The position numbers were made by a program, and so were the translations under genes. This document shows, piece after piece, positions 6,241 to 7,460 of a DNA stretch of 7,460 nt. Location of the stretch: positions 1-7,460 of the forward strand of contig DMOO01000055.1 of assembly GCA_003456855.1 (NCBI GenBank). The letters run 5' to 3'. The notes beneath the pieces are model-generated. The model made no database searches, was not told where the DNA came from, and was given only the letters and a program-made list of their open reading frames with translations. The DNA comes from Sphaerochaeta sp. GTDB lineage: Bacteria > Spirochaetota > Spirochaetia > Sphaerochaetales > Sphaerochaetaceae. How positions within the stretch are numbered: the stretch's first letter is position 1; each line of letters begins with the position of its first letter.

Positions 6241-6269
6241 CAATCAGGTGTCATGGCGACACCTGATTG
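6241..6269 (-). promoter_or_regulatory. Perfect 12-bp intercistronic hairpin after the binding-protein gene
   Basis: CAATCAGGTGTC (6241-6252) and GACACCTGATTG (6258-6269) are exact complements around a five-base loop. It begins five bases after the stop codon of the binding-protein gene. In the transcript it is followed by CAGGACAG, with no U tract, so a simple terminator is unlikely. A stem here commonly protects the upstream message from 3' decay or partly ends transcription, so that the binding protein is made in excess over the ATPase, as for malE. The stem is seen; the role is inferred. Confidence 0.7.
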
Positions 6270-6274
6270 ACCAA

Positions 6275-7300
6275 TCATTTCACGGTGATGTTGGTGTATG
6301 GCTTCTTCGGCAGGAAGCTGTCATCGTAGATGTCCTCGACAGGATATGTCAGAGCAACCTGATAGGTGTTGACCAGATCGTATGTTGCCTTGATGCCTTC
6401 CGGATCGATCCAACCGATTCCATGATCCTTGTATCTCTGTGTCAGGATGAAGCTCTGCTCGATGTAGAGGGACTTGACCAGTGCATCGACGTTGATCGGC
6501 TGATACTCAGCGAGGATTGCGATTGCCTCTTCCGGATGCATGATCGTCCACTCCCATGCGCGGTAGGTGACATCCAGGAACTTGGAGAGCATGTCGCCCT
6601 TGTTCTTACATGTGTCATCGGATGCGATATATGAGTGTGCATAGCACTCGAATCCGTAGTCAGCCCAGAGGAAGTTGCCGATCTTTGAGGTGTCCATTGC
6701 AGCCTCGAAGTTAGGATAACCTGTGAGGAGCTCGAAGACGACATCGGCGTTTCTTGAGGCAAGGGCTGAGACCTTTGCCGTTGAGTCGATGTTGACGAAC
6801 TCGACTGACTCAGGATCTACTCCGATCATTGAAGCGAATGCAGGCCACATGACCTTGTGTCCATCTGTCGGAGGAACTGCGACTGTCTTTCCAGCGACAT
6901 CTGCCGGGCTCTTCATTCCTGTGTCGAGATAGTAGTACATTGAGTTCGGGTGCTTATCGAAGATGATTCCGATGAGCTTGACCTGTGCGCCCTGGTTCCT
7001 GTAGGCGTATGCGACAGGTGCATCACAGATTGCGATGTCGCACTTTCCTGCATCGACCATCTGTGCAGAGTATCCGGAGCCCTGTCCGATGATGATGTTC
7101 AGATCCAGTCCAGCCTCCTCGTACCAGCCGTTCTTCAGTCCGACGTAGTAAGGAGCATGGTCAGCTGCGATTGTCCAGTTGAGAAGAAGATCTACATGCT
7201 GAAGTCCGCCCTCAGTTGTGGTCTGCTCTGCAGCGCCCTGTGCGAACACCATTGTCATGGCTGCAACAGCGACGAGAAGAATAACGAAAAGTTTCTTCAT
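6275..7300 (-). CDS. ABC transporter substrate-binding protein, NMT1/THI5-like (SsuA/TauA superfamily)
   Basis: 341 residues, exported. The N-terminus has a short KK head and a hydrophobic core (residues 4-18), and a type I cleavage site is likely after VFA (18-20). There is no lipobox cysteine. The mature start QGAAEQ is typical of spirochaete exported proteins. The opening of the mature domain, LLLNWTIAADHAPYYVGLKNGWYEEAGLDL in outline (38-67), is the hallmark of NMT1/THI5-like binding proteins, which bind thiamine precursors, other heterocycles, nitrate or sulfonates. GQGSGYSAQMV and GKTVAVPP are further family signatures. Substrate not readable. I chose the ATG at 7300 because AGGAGG (7307-7312) lies six bases upstream and a signal peptide follows directly. 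A start seven codons earlier would overlap the Shine-Dalgarno region and add a charged leader. It sits 65 bases after the permease. Confidence 0.92.
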   Translation of the reverse strand: MKKLFVILLVAVAAMTMVFAQGAAEQTTTEGGLQHVDLLLNWTIAADHAPYYVGLKNGWYEEAGLDLNIIIGQGSGYSAQMVDAGKCDIAICDAPVAYAYRNQGAQVKLIGIIFDKHPNSMYYYLDTGMKSPADVAGKTVAVPPTDGHKVMWPAFASMIGVDPESVEFVNIDSTAKVSALASRNADVVFELLTGYPNFEAAMDTSKIGNFLWADYGFECYAHSYIASDDTCKNKGDMLSKFLDVTYRAWEWTIMHPEEAIAILAEYQPINVDALVKSLYIEQSFILTQRYKDHGIGWIDPEGIKATYDLVNTYQVALTYPVEDIYDDSFLPKKPYTNITVK

Positions 7301-7306
7301 GTTGAA

Positions 7307-7312
7307 CCTCCT
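7307..7312 (-). promoter_or_regulatory. Consensus Shine-Dalgarno AGGAGG of the binding-protein gene
   Basis: A perfect AGGAGG six bases before the ATG at 7300 fixes the start at MKKLF rather than the longer in-frame reading, and suggests strong translation of the binding protein. Confidence 0.85.
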
Positions 7313-7365
7313 AAAGTTCAAATTTCAAATTCGCATGCGGGATACACTCGCATATTAAAGACTAA

Positions 7366-7460
7366 TCATTTGATGCTCGAGCTCAGCCTCTTGTACCTCC
7401 AAGGCATGGCGACCTTCTCCAGGATCGTCACGAGCAGATACATGCCCCAGGCCAGCATCG
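7366..7460 (-). CDS. ABC transporter permease, C-terminal fragment cut by window edge
   Basis: The last 30 codons read MLAWGMYLLVTILEKVAMPW and then RYKRLSSSIK, ending in TGA at 7368-7366. A final membrane helix followed by E-K and a W-R basic tail is the usual C-terminus of SsuC/TauC-type inner-membrane permeases (binding-protein-dependent transport family). The position just ahead of a matching binding protein and ATPase supports this. The rest of the gene lies outside the window, so its length, start and EAA loop cannot be seen. Confidence 0.8.
   Translation of the reverse strand, partial: MLAWGMYLLVTILEKVAMPWRYKRLSSSIK

Noticed and set aside
7301..7365. Possible promoter and tandem TTCAAAT repeat (7317-7330) before the binding-protein gene
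   Set aside because: The AT-rich gap has a two-copy 7-base repeat and a TTAATA-like box, but no convincing -35/-10 pair with proper spacing. A weak 5-bp stem here is not above chance.
1..7460. CRISPR array, tRNA, rRNA, riboswitch (including a TPP-type element for the THI5-like importer)
   Set aside because: No regular repeats, cloverleaf or recognisable conserved riboswitch core was seen; the operon leader lies outside the window.

Overview
The window reads as a spirochaete-like chromosome segment, possibly Sphaerochaetaceae. The main clue is the exported binding protein, whose signal peptide ends in VFA-QGAAE, a style common in that group. This placement is an inference from one protein's N-terminus. 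All supported genes lie on the minus strand, so transcription runs from the right edge of the window to the left.

Right part (about 5417-7460): an ABC importer of the NMT1/THI5, SsuABC/TauABC type. It comprises the last 30 residues of a permease, a periplasmic binding protein with a type I signal peptide, a perfect 12-bp intercistronic hairpin, and the ATPase. Middle part (about 2073-5417): four tightly coupled genes whose starts and stops overlap or nearly touch. They encode a Gfo/Idh/MocA oxidoreductase, a divergent creatininase-family hydrolase, a TauE/SafE (TSUP) membrane transporter and a TIM-barrel sugar phosphate isomerase/epimerase. Left part (about 155-2051): a second Gfo/Idh/MocA oxidoreductase and a glucosamine-6-phosphate deaminase-like protein, each with its own strong Shine-Dalgarno, then a good rho-independent terminator.

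Beyond the terminator (about 1-150) is what looks like the left end of an IS200-type insertion sequence. It has a DNA hairpin, a 5' UTR in which an 8-bp stem hides the ribosome-binding site, and the first ten codons of tnpA, cut by the window edge.

Together the nine operon genes look like an uptake-and-catabolism cassette. A small molecule is imported, oxidised by NAD(P)-dependent dehydrogenases, hydrolysed, isomerised or epimerised, and deaminated, and an anion or acid may be exported. The substrate cannot be read from sequence. An amino- or amide-bearing sugar or cyclitol, or a sulfonated carbohydrate, are the two ideas the gene content suggests. No kinase, sugar PTS or regulator is in the window, and the operon's promoter lies beyond the right edge.
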